Source: Bacteroidota bacterium
Lineage (GTDB): Bacteria > Bacteroidota > Bacteroidia > Chitinophagales > Chitinophagaceae
Direction: 5' to 3'
DNA: 64,000 nucleotides
NCBI GenBank assembly: GCA_018268055.1
Contig: JAFDXF010000080.1
Location: 1 to 64,000 of the forward strand
Positions 27,316 through 36,600 of this stretch are shown here, in pieces (position 1 is the stretch's first letter; each line of letters begins with the position of its first letter). Both the position numbers and the translations under genes were made by a program. The notes beneath the pieces are model-generated. The model made no database searches and was not told the origin of the DNA. It saw nothing but the letters and a program-made list of their open reading frames with translations.

Positions 27316-28695
27316 ATGGCACTAATAAAAAGTATCTCAGGAATCAGAGGAACGATTGGAGGAAAACCGGGTGATAATCTTACACCGATCGACATGGTAA
27401 AGTTTGCTGCTGCTTATGGCTCTATTATTGCAAAAGAAAATAAAACAACACGCATTGTAATGGGTCGGGATGGCAGAATAAGTGGTGCAATGGTTCATTC
27501 GATTGTCGCCAACACACTTACCGGATTAGGAATTGATGTGATTGATTTAGGTCTTTCTACAACTCCCACAGTTGAAGTAGCCGTGAAAATGGAAAATGCA
27601 GATGGTGGTATTATCATTACTGCAAGCCATAACCCCAAAGAATGGAATGCATTGAAATTATTGAATCGTGATGGCGAATTTATTTCTGCCGAGTTAGGTG
27701 CACAAGTGTTAGAACTTGCTGCCAAAGAAGATTTTTTATTTGCTCCGGTAGATCAGTTGGGCCGAATATCATCTGTAAATTATTTGCAAAAGCATATAGA
27801 TGCAATTATTCAATATCCATTGGTGAACGCACGATTAATCAAGAAGCAGGATTTTAAAGTAGTTGTAGATGCCATAAACTCTACCGGTGCCACTTATGTA
27901 CCGGCACTCTTACAGGCTTTAGGCGTAAATGATGTTATTGTATTGAACGAAGAAATTACCGGAAATTTTGCACACAACCCAGAGCCACTTCCTGAAAATT
28001 TGAAACAACTAAGTGCTGAAGTAGTAAAACATGGAGCTCATTTGGGAATCGCTGTCGATCCTGATGTGGATAGACTTTGTTTTGTATGTGAAGATGGAAC
28101 AATGTTTGGCGAAGAATATACTTTGGTAGCAGTAGCCGATTATGTTTTAAGTAAAATCAAAGGCAACACAGTAAGTAATATGAGCAGCACCAAGGCGCTG
28201 AAAGATATTACGATCCAACACGGTGGTCAATATTTCCCATCTGCAGTAGGAGAGGTGAACGTGGTAAAGAAAATGAAAGAAGTGGATGCAATTATCGGCG
28301 GCGAAGGGAACGGAGGAATTATAGTTCCTGATTTTCATTACGGAAGAGATGCATTGATCGGAATTGGTTTATTTCTAAGTCATTTGGCTGCTTTCGGAAA
28401 AGGAATGAAATCTTTACGGAGTACTTACCCTGATTATTTTATTTCTAAAAACAAAATAGAGTTAACTAAAGACACAGATGTAAAAGTCATTTTTGAAAAG
28501 ATAAAAAATAAGTACAAGAATAATCCTGTGAATACAGAAGATGGATTGAAAATTGAGTTTGAAGATGGTTGGGTACATCTGCGCACTTCCAATACAGAGC
28601 CAATTATTCGCATTTATGCCGAAAGTGATTTTGAAACCAAAGCAAATAATATGGCACTGCAATTAATGCGAGATATAAATGAATTTAAAGCATAA
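27316..28695 (+). CDS. glmM: Phosphoglucosamine mutase (alpha-D-phosphohexomutase family)
   Basis: 459 residues, normal length. The phosphoserine loop ITASHNPKEWNALK has the catalytic serine at about residue 104; the metal loop is DPDVDRL; the sugar-binding loop is GGEGNGGII; and the phosphate-binding C-terminal loop is RTSNTEPIIR. The enzyme interconverts glucosamine-6-phosphate and glucosamine-1-phosphate for UDP-GlcNAc, peptidoglycan and lipid A. A phosphomannomutase role is the alternative for this family in Bacteroidota. The unknown gene at 28714 follows after 18 nt and is probably co-transcribed. Confidence 0.88.
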   Translation: MALIKSISGIRGTIGGKPGDNLTPIDMVKFAAAYGSIIAKENKTTRIVMGRDGRISGAMVHSIVANTLTGLGIDVIDLGLSTTPTVEVAVKMENADGGIIITASHNPKEWNALKLLNRDGEFISAELGAQVLELAAKEDFLFAPVDQLGRISSVNYLQKHIDAIIQYPLVNARLIKKQDFKVVVDAINSTGATYVPALLQALGVNDVIVLNEEITGNFAHNPEPLPENLKQLSAEVVKHGAHLGIAVDPDVDRLCFVCEDGTMFGEEYTLVAVADYVLSKIKGNTVSNMSSTKALKDITIQHGGQYFPSAVGEVNVVKKMKEVDAIIGGEGNGGIIVPDFHYGRDALIGIGLFLSHLAAFGKGMKSLRSTYPDYFISKNKIELTKDTDVKVIFEKIKNKYKNNPVNTEDGLKIEFEDGWVHLRTSNTEPIIRIYAESDFETKANNMALQLMRDINEFKA

Positions 28696-28713
28696 CCTAT
28701 AATAGATTTTGTA

Positions 28714-29703
28714 ATGAATACAGCTGCACGAGGATATCAACGTTTCGATTATTTTCTGAATCAATTGCAGGAAATTTTTTCCAAAGCAAAACAAACAGAT
28801 AATATTGGTCTTTCCGTTTATCAGCAAGGCGCCCGTACACCACTTTTTATGTTGGAAGCCTTGAGTAGGATTTATCTAAAATCGTTGTCAGATGATCCGT
28901 TTAAAAAATTAAGACAGCATTTTAAATCTATTGAAGATCAGTTAGGCGCAGTTGATTATTATGATGGTTTTAGAAAAGAATTTTCAGAAAATCAATCAAT
29001 ACCACAGGAGATTAGAGACTTTATTTCAAAAAGAATGGATGAAGAATTGGTAAAATTAAATTCATTATTAACAGAAGAAGGATGGACTGATACAGAAAAC
29101 AACCGAATTGTAAAAACATACAATAAGCTCAATGAAGTAGCCTGGCCAACTGATGAAAATGATAGTGAAGGAATTAAAAATTACTATACTTCAAGCATAA
29201 ATAAAATTGCCGGAAAAGTAGCAGATGGAGAAATTGCATTCAAAGATGTAGAAAACGATGTACATGAATTGAGAAGAGAAATAAGATGGTTGAGCATTTA
29301 TCCGCATTCGCTTCGTGGAATTATACAGTTGAAGCCTTCTTCGGAAACACCTGATTATATTCAAAAATATCTGACACAGTCTGTATTGAATTCTCCATAT
29401 AATAAAATGCCTGATATTGGTAATTTGGAAAACCCAATCTATTTAGACGCCAATCATTTTTATGCGATGAGCTGGCTTATTGCAACACTTGGAGATTTAA
29501 AAGATAATGGCCTGCGTATCGAAGTTATTGCTGAAGCCATTAGTGCATCCGATACTGAACTTGATAAAACTCATGCAGAAGCAAAAGCTTTCTCTATTTG
29601 TGGGGATAATCAAATGTCACTTGAATTTATTCTGAATAAATCAAAAGAAATCAGTACAACTTTTTTTAATGAACAGGTGCTTCAAAAACTCCCTGCCTGG
29701 TAG
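28714..29703 (+). CDS. Conserved-looking protein of unknown function
   Basis: 329 residues, soluble, no signal peptide, mostly helical and charged. Notable segments are RTPLFMLEALSRIYL near the front, DVHELRREIRWLSIYPHSLR in the middle (faintly like the His/Arg helices of CHAD-type phosphate-binding proteins) and LDANHFYAMSWLIATLGDLK near the end. I do not recognise a family with confidence. It lies 18 nt after glmM and 48 nt before a cysteine desulfurase that has its own promoter-like element. Codon use matches its neighbours. Confidence 0.75.
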   Translation: MNTAARGYQRFDYFLNQLQEIFSKAKQTDNIGLSVYQQGARTPLFMLEALSRIYLKSLSDDPFKKLRQHFKSIEDQLGAVDYYDGFRKEFSENQSIPQEIRDFISKRMDEELVKLNSLLTEEGWTDTENNRIVKTYNKLNEVAWPTDENDSEGIKNYYTSSINKIAGKVADGEIAFKDVENDVHELRREIRWLSIYPHSLRGIIQLKPSSETPDYIQKYLTQSVLNSPYNKMPDIGNLENPIYLDANHFYAMSWLIATLGDLKDNGLRIEVIAEAISASDTELDKTHAEAKAFSICGDNQMSLEFILNKSKEISTTFFNEQVLQKLPAW

Positions 29704-29716
29704 TCGCCTTGTTTGC

Positions 29717-29724
29717 TATCTTTG
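29717..29724 (+). promoter_or_regulatory. Candidate -7 promoter element TATCTTTG
   Basis: A match to TAnnTTTG, 27 nt before the cysteine desulfurase ATG. Confidence 0.45.
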
Positions 29725-29751
29725 CATGATTAAAAATTCGCTTCTATCTAT

Positions 29752-30879
29752 ATGAGCCGTATATATTTTGATAATGCAGCTACCACACAACTTGATTCAG
29801 AAGTATTGGATGCTATGATGCCTTATCTGACTGAAAAGTTTGGTAATCCTTCATCTATTTATTCTTATGGCAGAGAAACAAGATTGGCTATTGAAAATGC
29901 AAGAAGATCGGTAGCCAATTTATTAAATGCACATCCCGGCGAAATATTTTTTACAAGCGGCGGCACAGAAAGTAATAACACCGCTATCGGAGCTGCTATT
30001 CGTGATTTAGGATGCAAACATATTATTTCATCACCTATTGAACATCATGCAGTATTGCATACGGTAGAGCATTATGACCACGATGGATTAGTAACTACAA
30101 GCCAGGTACATCTATACAGCAATGGGCATGTGAATCTTGTAGATTTGGAAGAGCAACTCTCTTCTCGAAAAGAGCGTTGTTTGGTTTCTTTGATGCATGC
30201 CAATAATGAAATTGGTAATTTATTAAATATTGAAGCTGTTGGTGAATTATGCGCCAGACACAATGCCATATTTCATTCGGACTGTGTACAAACAGTGGGG
30301 CACTATCCCATTGATTTACGTAAAACACCGGTGCATTTTATTTCCGCAGCAGGACATAAATTTCATGGGCCGAAAGGTGTCGGTGTTTTATATGTAAATG
30401 ATAATATTAAGATTAAGCCTTTTATACTGGGTGGTAGTCAAGAGCGCAATATGCGTGCAGGAACAGAAAATGTTTATGGTATAGTAGGTTTTGCTAAAGC
30501 ATTGGAAAAAGCAATGGCAGGATTTGAAAAGGAAAGTACACATATTCAGGGCGTGAAATCGTATATGATAGCGCAACTTAGAAAAAATATTCCCGGAGTA
30601 GAATTTAATGGGGATCAGGAAGGGAAATGCCTTTATACTGTACTTAGTGTTTCTTTTCCCAAATCTGAAAAATCGGAAATGATTTTATTCAGTTTAGATA
30701 TGAATAATATTTGTGCTTCCGGTGGTAGTGCTTGCAGCAGCGGGGCAGATGTGGGTAGCCACGTTATACGAGCTTTGAACAGTAACCCAAACAGAGTAAC
30801 TGTTCGTTTTTCATTCAGTAAATACAATACAAAAGAAGAAGTAGATATTGTAGTGGCAAAATTGAAAGATATTATTTAA
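29752..30879 (+). CDS. Cysteine desulfurase (NifS/IscS class V aminotransferase)
   Basis: 375 residues. PLP-binding lysine K203 in AAGHKFHGPKG, the N-terminal YFDNAATTQLD, the FTSGGTESNN loop, GGSQERNMRAGTENV, and the active-site cysteine C328 in SGGSACSSGAD. The enzyme takes sulfur from cysteine for Fe-S clusters or thiolated tRNA. It is somewhat shorter than IscS, as in the IscS-like or NifS-like branch used by many Bacteroidota. A functional pairing with the Fe-S enzyme aconitase downstream is attractive but not evidence of regulation. Confidence 0.92.
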   Translation: MSRIYFDNAATTQLDSEVLDAMMPYLTEKFGNPSSIYSYGRETRLAIENARRSVANLLNAHPGEIFFTSGGTESNNTAIGAAIRDLGCKHIISSPIEHHAVLHTVEHYDHDGLVTTSQVHLYSNGHVNLVDLEEQLSSRKERCLVSLMHANNEIGNLLNIEAVGELCARHNAIFHSDCVQTVGHYPIDLRKTPVHFISAAGHKFHGPKGVGVLYVNDNIKIKPFILGGSQERNMRAGTENVYGIVGFAKALEKAMAGFEKESTHIQGVKSYMIAQLRKNIPGVEFNGDQEGKCLYTVLSVSFPKSEKSEMILFSLDMNNICASGGSACSSGADVGSHVIRALNSNPNRVTVRFSFSKYNTKEEVDIVVAKLKDII

Positions 30880-30898
30880 AGTCCCTTTTTATAAAATT

Positions 30899-31120
30899 CT
30901 ATAAATAATACCACGGATTTCGCTTAGCATCCCAAATATACTTGCGGGCGTTTCTCCAAAAGGCTAAAATCAGATAGAGAATAATGGGTGAGCCCATTGT
31001 AAGAATAGAAGCATACATAAAATACTGACGAATTTTGCCAGCAGCTATTCCCATTCTGTTACCAATAGCTGAGCAAACGCCAAAAGCATTCCACTCTACA
31101 AAATTTTTTAGCGATTTCAT
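30899..31120 (-). CDS. PspC-domain membrane protein
   Basis: 73 residues. The whole protein is one PspC domain: GVCSAIGNRMGI, then a membrane helix (ASILTMGSPIILYLILAFW), ending with a short basic and aromatic tail. PspC proteins act in envelope stress responses or toxin-antitoxin-like pairs; in Bacteroidota many are short and of unknown role. It stands alone on the minus strand between two plus-strand genes. Confidence 0.85.
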   Translation of the reverse strand: MKSLKNFVEWNAFGVCSAIGNRMGIAAGKIRQYFMYASILTMGSPIILYLILAFWRNARKYIWDAKRNPWYYL

Positions 31121-31194
31121 AAGGCTAATTTAAGAAAATTGACGAATACCCTTAATACTTGAATTAAGTACTTTATTCGCAGGTAGTTTTTTCG

Positions 31195-31202
31195 TAATTT
31201 TG
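31195..31202 (+). promoter_or_regulatory. Candidate -7 promoter element TAATTTTG
   Basis: A match to TAnnTTTG, 34 nt before the aconitase ATG. Confidence 0.45.
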
Positions 31203-31236
31203 CACCACTTTTTACTCAACTTAAAGCAACTTCAAA

Positions 31237-33507
31237 ATGGTATTTGATTTAGATCTGATAAAAAAATTATATGCCGCCATGCCGGCTAAAATTGATGCTG
31301 CACGTAAAACGCTAGGTCGCCCACTTACATTGGCAGAAAAAATATTGTATGCACACCTTTGGAAAGGAGTGGAAATAAAAGATTTTAAAAGAGGAAAAGA
31401 CTATGTGGATTTTGCTCCGGATAGAGTGGCAATGCAAGATGCAACGGCACAGATGGCCTTGCTTCAGTTTGATACTACCGGACGTAAAAAAGTGGCGGTA
31501 CCTTCTACTGTACATTGCGACCATTTGATTGTTGCAAAAACAGAAAGTAAAACAGACTTGGCAAAAGCTGTATCAGACAATGAAGAAGTATATAATTTCC
31601 TTTCTTCTATTTCAAATAAGTATGGAATTGGTTTTTGGAAGCCCGGTGCAGGTATTATACATCAGGTAGTATTAGAAAATTATGCTTTCCCCGGCGGAAT
31701 GATGATAGGCACCGACAGTCATACTGTAAATGCAGGAGGCTTGGGTATGGTGGCTATTGGTGTGGGTGGTGCTGATGCCTGTGATGTAATGGCCGGTTTG
31801 AGCTGGGAATTATTGATGCCAAAATTGATCGGAGTAAAACTTACAGGAAAACTAAACGGATGGGCTGCTCCTAAAGATGTAATATTAAAAGTAGCAGGAA
31901 TACTTACAGTGAAAGGTGGTACTAATGCAATTGTGGAGTACTTTGGTGAAGGTGCTACAAATATGAGCTGCACCGGAAAAGGAACAATTTGTAACATGGG
32001 TGCAGAGATTGGCGCTACAACTTCTACATTCGGTTATGATGAAAGTATGAGCCGCTATCTGAAAGCAACAGGAAGAACTGAAGTGGCTGATGCAGCAGAT
32101 AAGATAAAAGAATATCTTACTGGCGATGCAGATGTATATGCAAATCCAGAAAAATATTTTGATCAAGTAATTGAAATAAATCTGAGCGAACTGGAGCCTC
32201 ATTTGAATGGACCATTTACGCCGGATTTGGCTACACCCATTTCTAAAATGAAAGAAGCAGCTGTAAAAAATGGCTGGCCCACAAGAGTAGAAGTAGGTTT
32301 AATCGGTAGTTGTACCAATTCGTCTTATGAAGATATTAGCAGAGCCGTAAGCCTTGCAAAGCAGGTATCGGAGAAAGGATTACAATTAAAATCAGAATTC
32401 ACTATTACTCCCGGTAGTGAACTAGTTCGATATACTATTGAGCGTGATGGCTTCCTGAATGTATTTGAAAAAATCGGCGCTACAGTTTTTGCAAATGCAT
32501 GCGGCCCTTGCATAGGTATGTGGGAGCGTGTAGGTGCTGAAAAGCAAGAACGTAATACAATCGTTCACTCTTTCAATAGAAACTTTGCGAAGCGTGCAGA
32601 TGGAAATCCCAATACAATGGCGTTTGTGGCTTCTCCCGAATTGGTGACTGCGCTTGCAATTGCCGGAGATTTAACCTTTAATCCATTAACAGATACATTA
32701 GTGAATGATAAAGGCGAAACGGTGAAGTTAGACCCACCAAATGGAGATGAACTTCCTGTAAAAGGATTTTCTGTAGAAGATGCCGGCTATCAAGCGCCTG
32801 CCGAAGATGGAAGTAAAGTAGTGGTAGATGTAAAACAAGACAGTAAGCGATTGCAACTTCTATATCCATTTGCAAAATGGGAAGGTACTGATTTGAAAGG
32901 GTTGAAATTATTGATAAAAGCGAAAGGGAAGTGTACTACCGATCATATATCAATGGCAGGTCCTTGGTTGAAATTTCGCGGGCATCTTGATAATATCAGT
33001 AATAATATGCTGATAGGCGCTGTAAACTTTTTCAACGAGAAAACTGACAATGTAAAGAATCAACTTACAGGCGAATACGGCACAGTACCCAACACGCAAA
33101 GAGCATATAAGGCCGCAGGTGTAGGTACTATTGTTGTGGGCGATGAAAACTATGGTGAAGGATCGAGTCGTGAGCATGCTGCGATGGAGCCAAGGCACTT
33201 AGGCGTAAGAGTTGTATTGGTTAAATCTTTTGCCCGCATACACGAAACCAACTTGAAAAAACAGGGTATGCTGGCAATAACATTTGCTGATAAAGAAGAT
33301 TACAATAAAATTCAGGAGGATGATGTGATTGATGTAATTGGATTGACAAGTTTCACACCGGGCACTCCTTTACAATTAGCTTTGCATCACAAAGACGGAA
33401 ATACTGATACGATAACGGTGAACCATAGCTACAATGCACAACAAATAGAATGGTTTAAAGCAGGCGGCGCTCTGAATGTTATTCGTGCAGAATTTTCTAA
33501 AGCATAA
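31237..33507 (+). CDS. Aconitate hydratase (mitochondrial-type aconitase)
   Basis: 756 residues, the size of the mitochondrial-like branch rather than the longer AcnA. The three cysteine ligands of the [4Fe-4S] cluster are C359 (GSCTNSS), C422 and C425 ([11 protein letters not shown]). Other marks: [14 protein letters not shown] and [15 protein letters not shown], which carries the substrate-binding residues, and [12 protein letters not shown] in the swivel domain. It converts citrate to isocitrate in the TCA cycle in the cytoplasm. It stands as a single gene with a terminator after it. Confidence 0.95.
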   Translation: MVFDLDLIKKLYAAMPAKIDAARKTLGRPLTLAEKILYAHLWKGVEIKDFKRGKDYVDFAPDRVAMQDATAQMALLQFDTTGRKKVAVPSTVHCDHLIVAKTESKTDLAKAVSDNEEVYNFLSSISNKYGIGFWKPGAGIIHQVVLENYAFPGGMMIGTDSHTVNAGGLGMVAIGVGGADACDVMAGLSWELLMPKLIGVKLTGKLNGWAAPKDVILKVAGILTVKGGTNAIVEYFGEGATNMSCTGKGTICNMGAEIGATTSTFGYDESMSRYLKATGRTEVADAADKIKEYLTGDADVYANPEKYFDQVIEINLSELEPHLNGPFTPDLATPISKMKEAAVKNGWPTRVEVGLIGSCTNSSYEDISRAVSLAKQVSEKGLQLKSEFTITPGSELVRYTIERDGFLNVFEKIGATVFANACGPCIGMWERVGAEKQERNTIVHSFNRNFAKRADGNPNTMAFVASPELVTALAIAGDLTFNPLTDTLVNDKGETVKLDPPNGDELPVKGFSVEDAGYQAPAEDGSKVVVDVKQDSKRLQLLYPFAKWEGTDLKGLKLLIKAKGKCTTDHISMAGPWLKFRGHLDNISNNMLIGAVNFFNEKTDNVKNQLTGEYGTVPNTQRAYKAAGVGTIVVGDENYGEGSSREHAAMEPRHLGVRVVLVKSFARIHETNLKKQGMLAITFADKEDYNKIQEDDVIDVIGLTSFTPGTPLQLALHHKDGNTDTITVNHSYNAQQIEWFKAGGALNVIRAEFSKA

Positions 33508-33527
33508 AACAACTTTAATATTTTTAT

Positions 33528-33554
33528 AAACCCTTCAGCAATGGAGGGTTTTTT
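33528..33554 (+). terminator. Terminator of the aconitase gene
   Basis: AAACCCT ... AGGGTTT stem with 10-nt loop and following T-run. Confidence 0.75.
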
Positions 33555-33664
33555 ATGCATATCATTTTTTCAATCTTTGTGTATCTTCATAAAAATTAAG
33601 AGTTCATTAATTGGCACTTTATTTGCCCGAAAGGGGCGATTAGTTACTTTTACAGCATAAATTA

Positions 33665-36600
33665 TTGGTACTGAAGATTTTTAAAAAAATATTACTGTGG
33701 GTAGTCGGCATTCTGCTATTTTTAATTTTAGCGGTTTGGATATTTATTAATACCGATTTTGGACAAAACTGGATTGCCCAAAAAATAACGAAACGTCTGT
33801 CAAAAGACCTGCACACAAATGTCAGCATCAAACATGTCGATTTTTCACTTTTCAATAAAATGCACCTTGAAGGCCTAATGATAGAAGATCAAAAAGGCGA
33901 TACATTGCTCTTTGCAGGTGATGCAAAAGTGAGAATTACCGATTGGTTCTTTTTCAAAAAAAATATTGAACTTAAATATATAGGGTTAGATAATGCATTA
34001 ATCAAACTGCAAAGAACAGACTCAGTCTGGAATCATCAATTTCTGCTTGACTATTTTGGAGGGGATACTACCAGTCAAACAAATAAAAGCGGCGGTACAA
34101 AATTGAACCTGAAAGAAATTGAATTAAATAACATTTCATTGATTCAAAAAGATCAATGGCATGGCCACGATATGCAGATAAGTTTAGGGCAAATGAATAT
34201 GAATGCCCAAAACATTGATTTTGATACTAAAACAGTTGTGATCAATTCCATCAATATAGATAAGCCTTTTGTATGGCTCAGCAACTATTATGGATTAGAC
34301 CCGCTTGATTCATTAGACATTCCAAAACAAGCAACTATTGTTGCAGACTCCATGCTCAAATGGAATAGCGCCGGCTGGATTGCGAATATCAACAAAATAA
34401 AAATTACCAACGGAACTTTTAAAAATGACAAAAAGGGAATAATACCCACTGCACATTTTGATGGCAGACATATTGAATTCACAAACGCAGGTATTGATAT
34501 CAACAATCTTAAATGGATCAAAGATACCATCACAGCAAATGTTTCCATTGCTACGAAAGAACGAAGTGGTTTTGAAGTAAAAAAACTTTTGACAGATGCT
34601 AAGTTTACGCCTCAGCAAATGGCTTTTTCCAACCTGGACATACAGACAAACCGAAGCACCATACGTCATTATTTCAGTATGAGCTATAAGGATATGGACG
34701 ACCTTAGCGATTTCATTCATGCTGTAAAACTTCAAGCCAACTTTGATGATTCAAACATAGACAGTGATGACCTTGCGTATTTTGCCCCTGCATTAAAAAA
34801 TTGGAAAAAGAAATTTCAACTGAAAGGAAAAGCAGTTGGGACAATCGATGCGATGAAATGTTCTGAGATGATTGTAAGAACAGATGGGGGTACTTTGTTA
34901 GATGGCGATATCAGTCTTACCGGTTTACCGGAAATTAATGAAACTTTTATTGACTTAAAAGCCAAAAATGCACGTACAACTTATAATGATGCATTATCAA
35001 TATTTCCTGCAATAAAAAGAATGACCGTACCTGATCTTCGCAAATTGCAGTTTGTAGATTTCACCGGAAATTTCACCGGGTTTATTAGAGATTTTGTAGC
35101 CTTCGGTACCATACATACTAATTTAGGAGCATTAAAATCTGACTTAAATTTAAAACTACCTAATGGTAAAGAACCTATATACTCCGGAACTTTGGCGGCT
35201 GATTATTTTAAAATCGGCACATTCTTAAACTCGAATGATCTTGGAGCTACTTCATTTAATATAAAATTGATGGGTAGCGGATTTAGTGACACAAAAAGAA
35301 ATACTACCATTGATGGCAATATCGGTTTCATTGATTTCAAAGGATACAGGTACAATAAAATAAATATAAAAGGCACGCTTGATAAGAATCTGTTTGCAGG
35401 CAATGCTTCTATTGAAGATAGTAATGTGACCATCAAAAATATTACAGGCGCCGTGGATCTTAATAAGAATGAACCACACTATAATATCAAGGGGAATGTG
35501 GCAACATTGTTTTTAAAAAACCTTGGACTCGTCAATGAAGATTTAAGTTTTAAAGGAAATGTGGATTTAGATTTCAGTGGAAATAATTTAGATAATATTA
35601 TCGGCACTGCAAAACTTAATGATGCTGAACTATTGAGAGAAGGGAAGCATCTTCCTTTTGATTCCTTAATCCTTACATCACAAGTTTTTGAGCATGGTAG
35701 AAAACTATCAGTTGCATCCAATGAATTCAAAGCAGACATTAGTGGCGCTTATAAAATAAACGAATTAGCAGATGGTTTTGCATGGATGTTGAATAAATAT
35801 TACCCTTCTTATTTTAAAGTACCTAAAGTAATACCACAAAATCAGGAAATCAATTTTGATCTTTCAACCTATTACTTTGAAGACTATGTGCAACTCATTC
35901 ATCCGAAACTATCTGGGTTTAATAACAGCCGAATCGTTGGTTATCTAAATCCCGACAAGAATGAATTTTCAATGCAAGATAGTATTCCACAATTTAGTTG
36001 GGGGCAATATAGTTTTGACGAAGTAAATATTCATGCAAAAGGTGATTCAGAGAAACTTTCATTGACTGGGGAATCAAGAAATTTCAGATTGAATGACAGT
36101 TTGAATTTTCCACTGGTAAACTTCACTGTAAATGCCAGTAAAGACTCCTCTCATATTTCTTTGCAAACAGGCGCAAATCAAGCTTTGGAAAAAGCAAATA
36201 TCAATGCTTGGGTAATCACAAATAATGATGGCGTAAGTATAAATTTAGAGCCTTCTGATTTTACGGTTAATGGAAAAAAATGGATCAGCGAACCTGATGG
36301 CCAACTCATAATCAAAAACAACAACCCAATCAATGGGAAACTAGCGTTTAATGAAGGAGATGATAAGAGTGGTCGACAGAAAATTGTCATAAGTACCATT
36401 CCCTCGAATAATAAAGAGGTAAATGATATCACAGTGGCACTTACAAACATTAATCTTGGAGATTTTGGCCCTTACATTTTACCGCATAATAAATTAGTGG
36501 GTTCTGTATCGGGAAATGTATTAGTGAAAAATATATTTGACAGCCTACAAATTACTTCAGACGATATTCGAACCAAAGATTTGCAATTAGATAAAGATTC

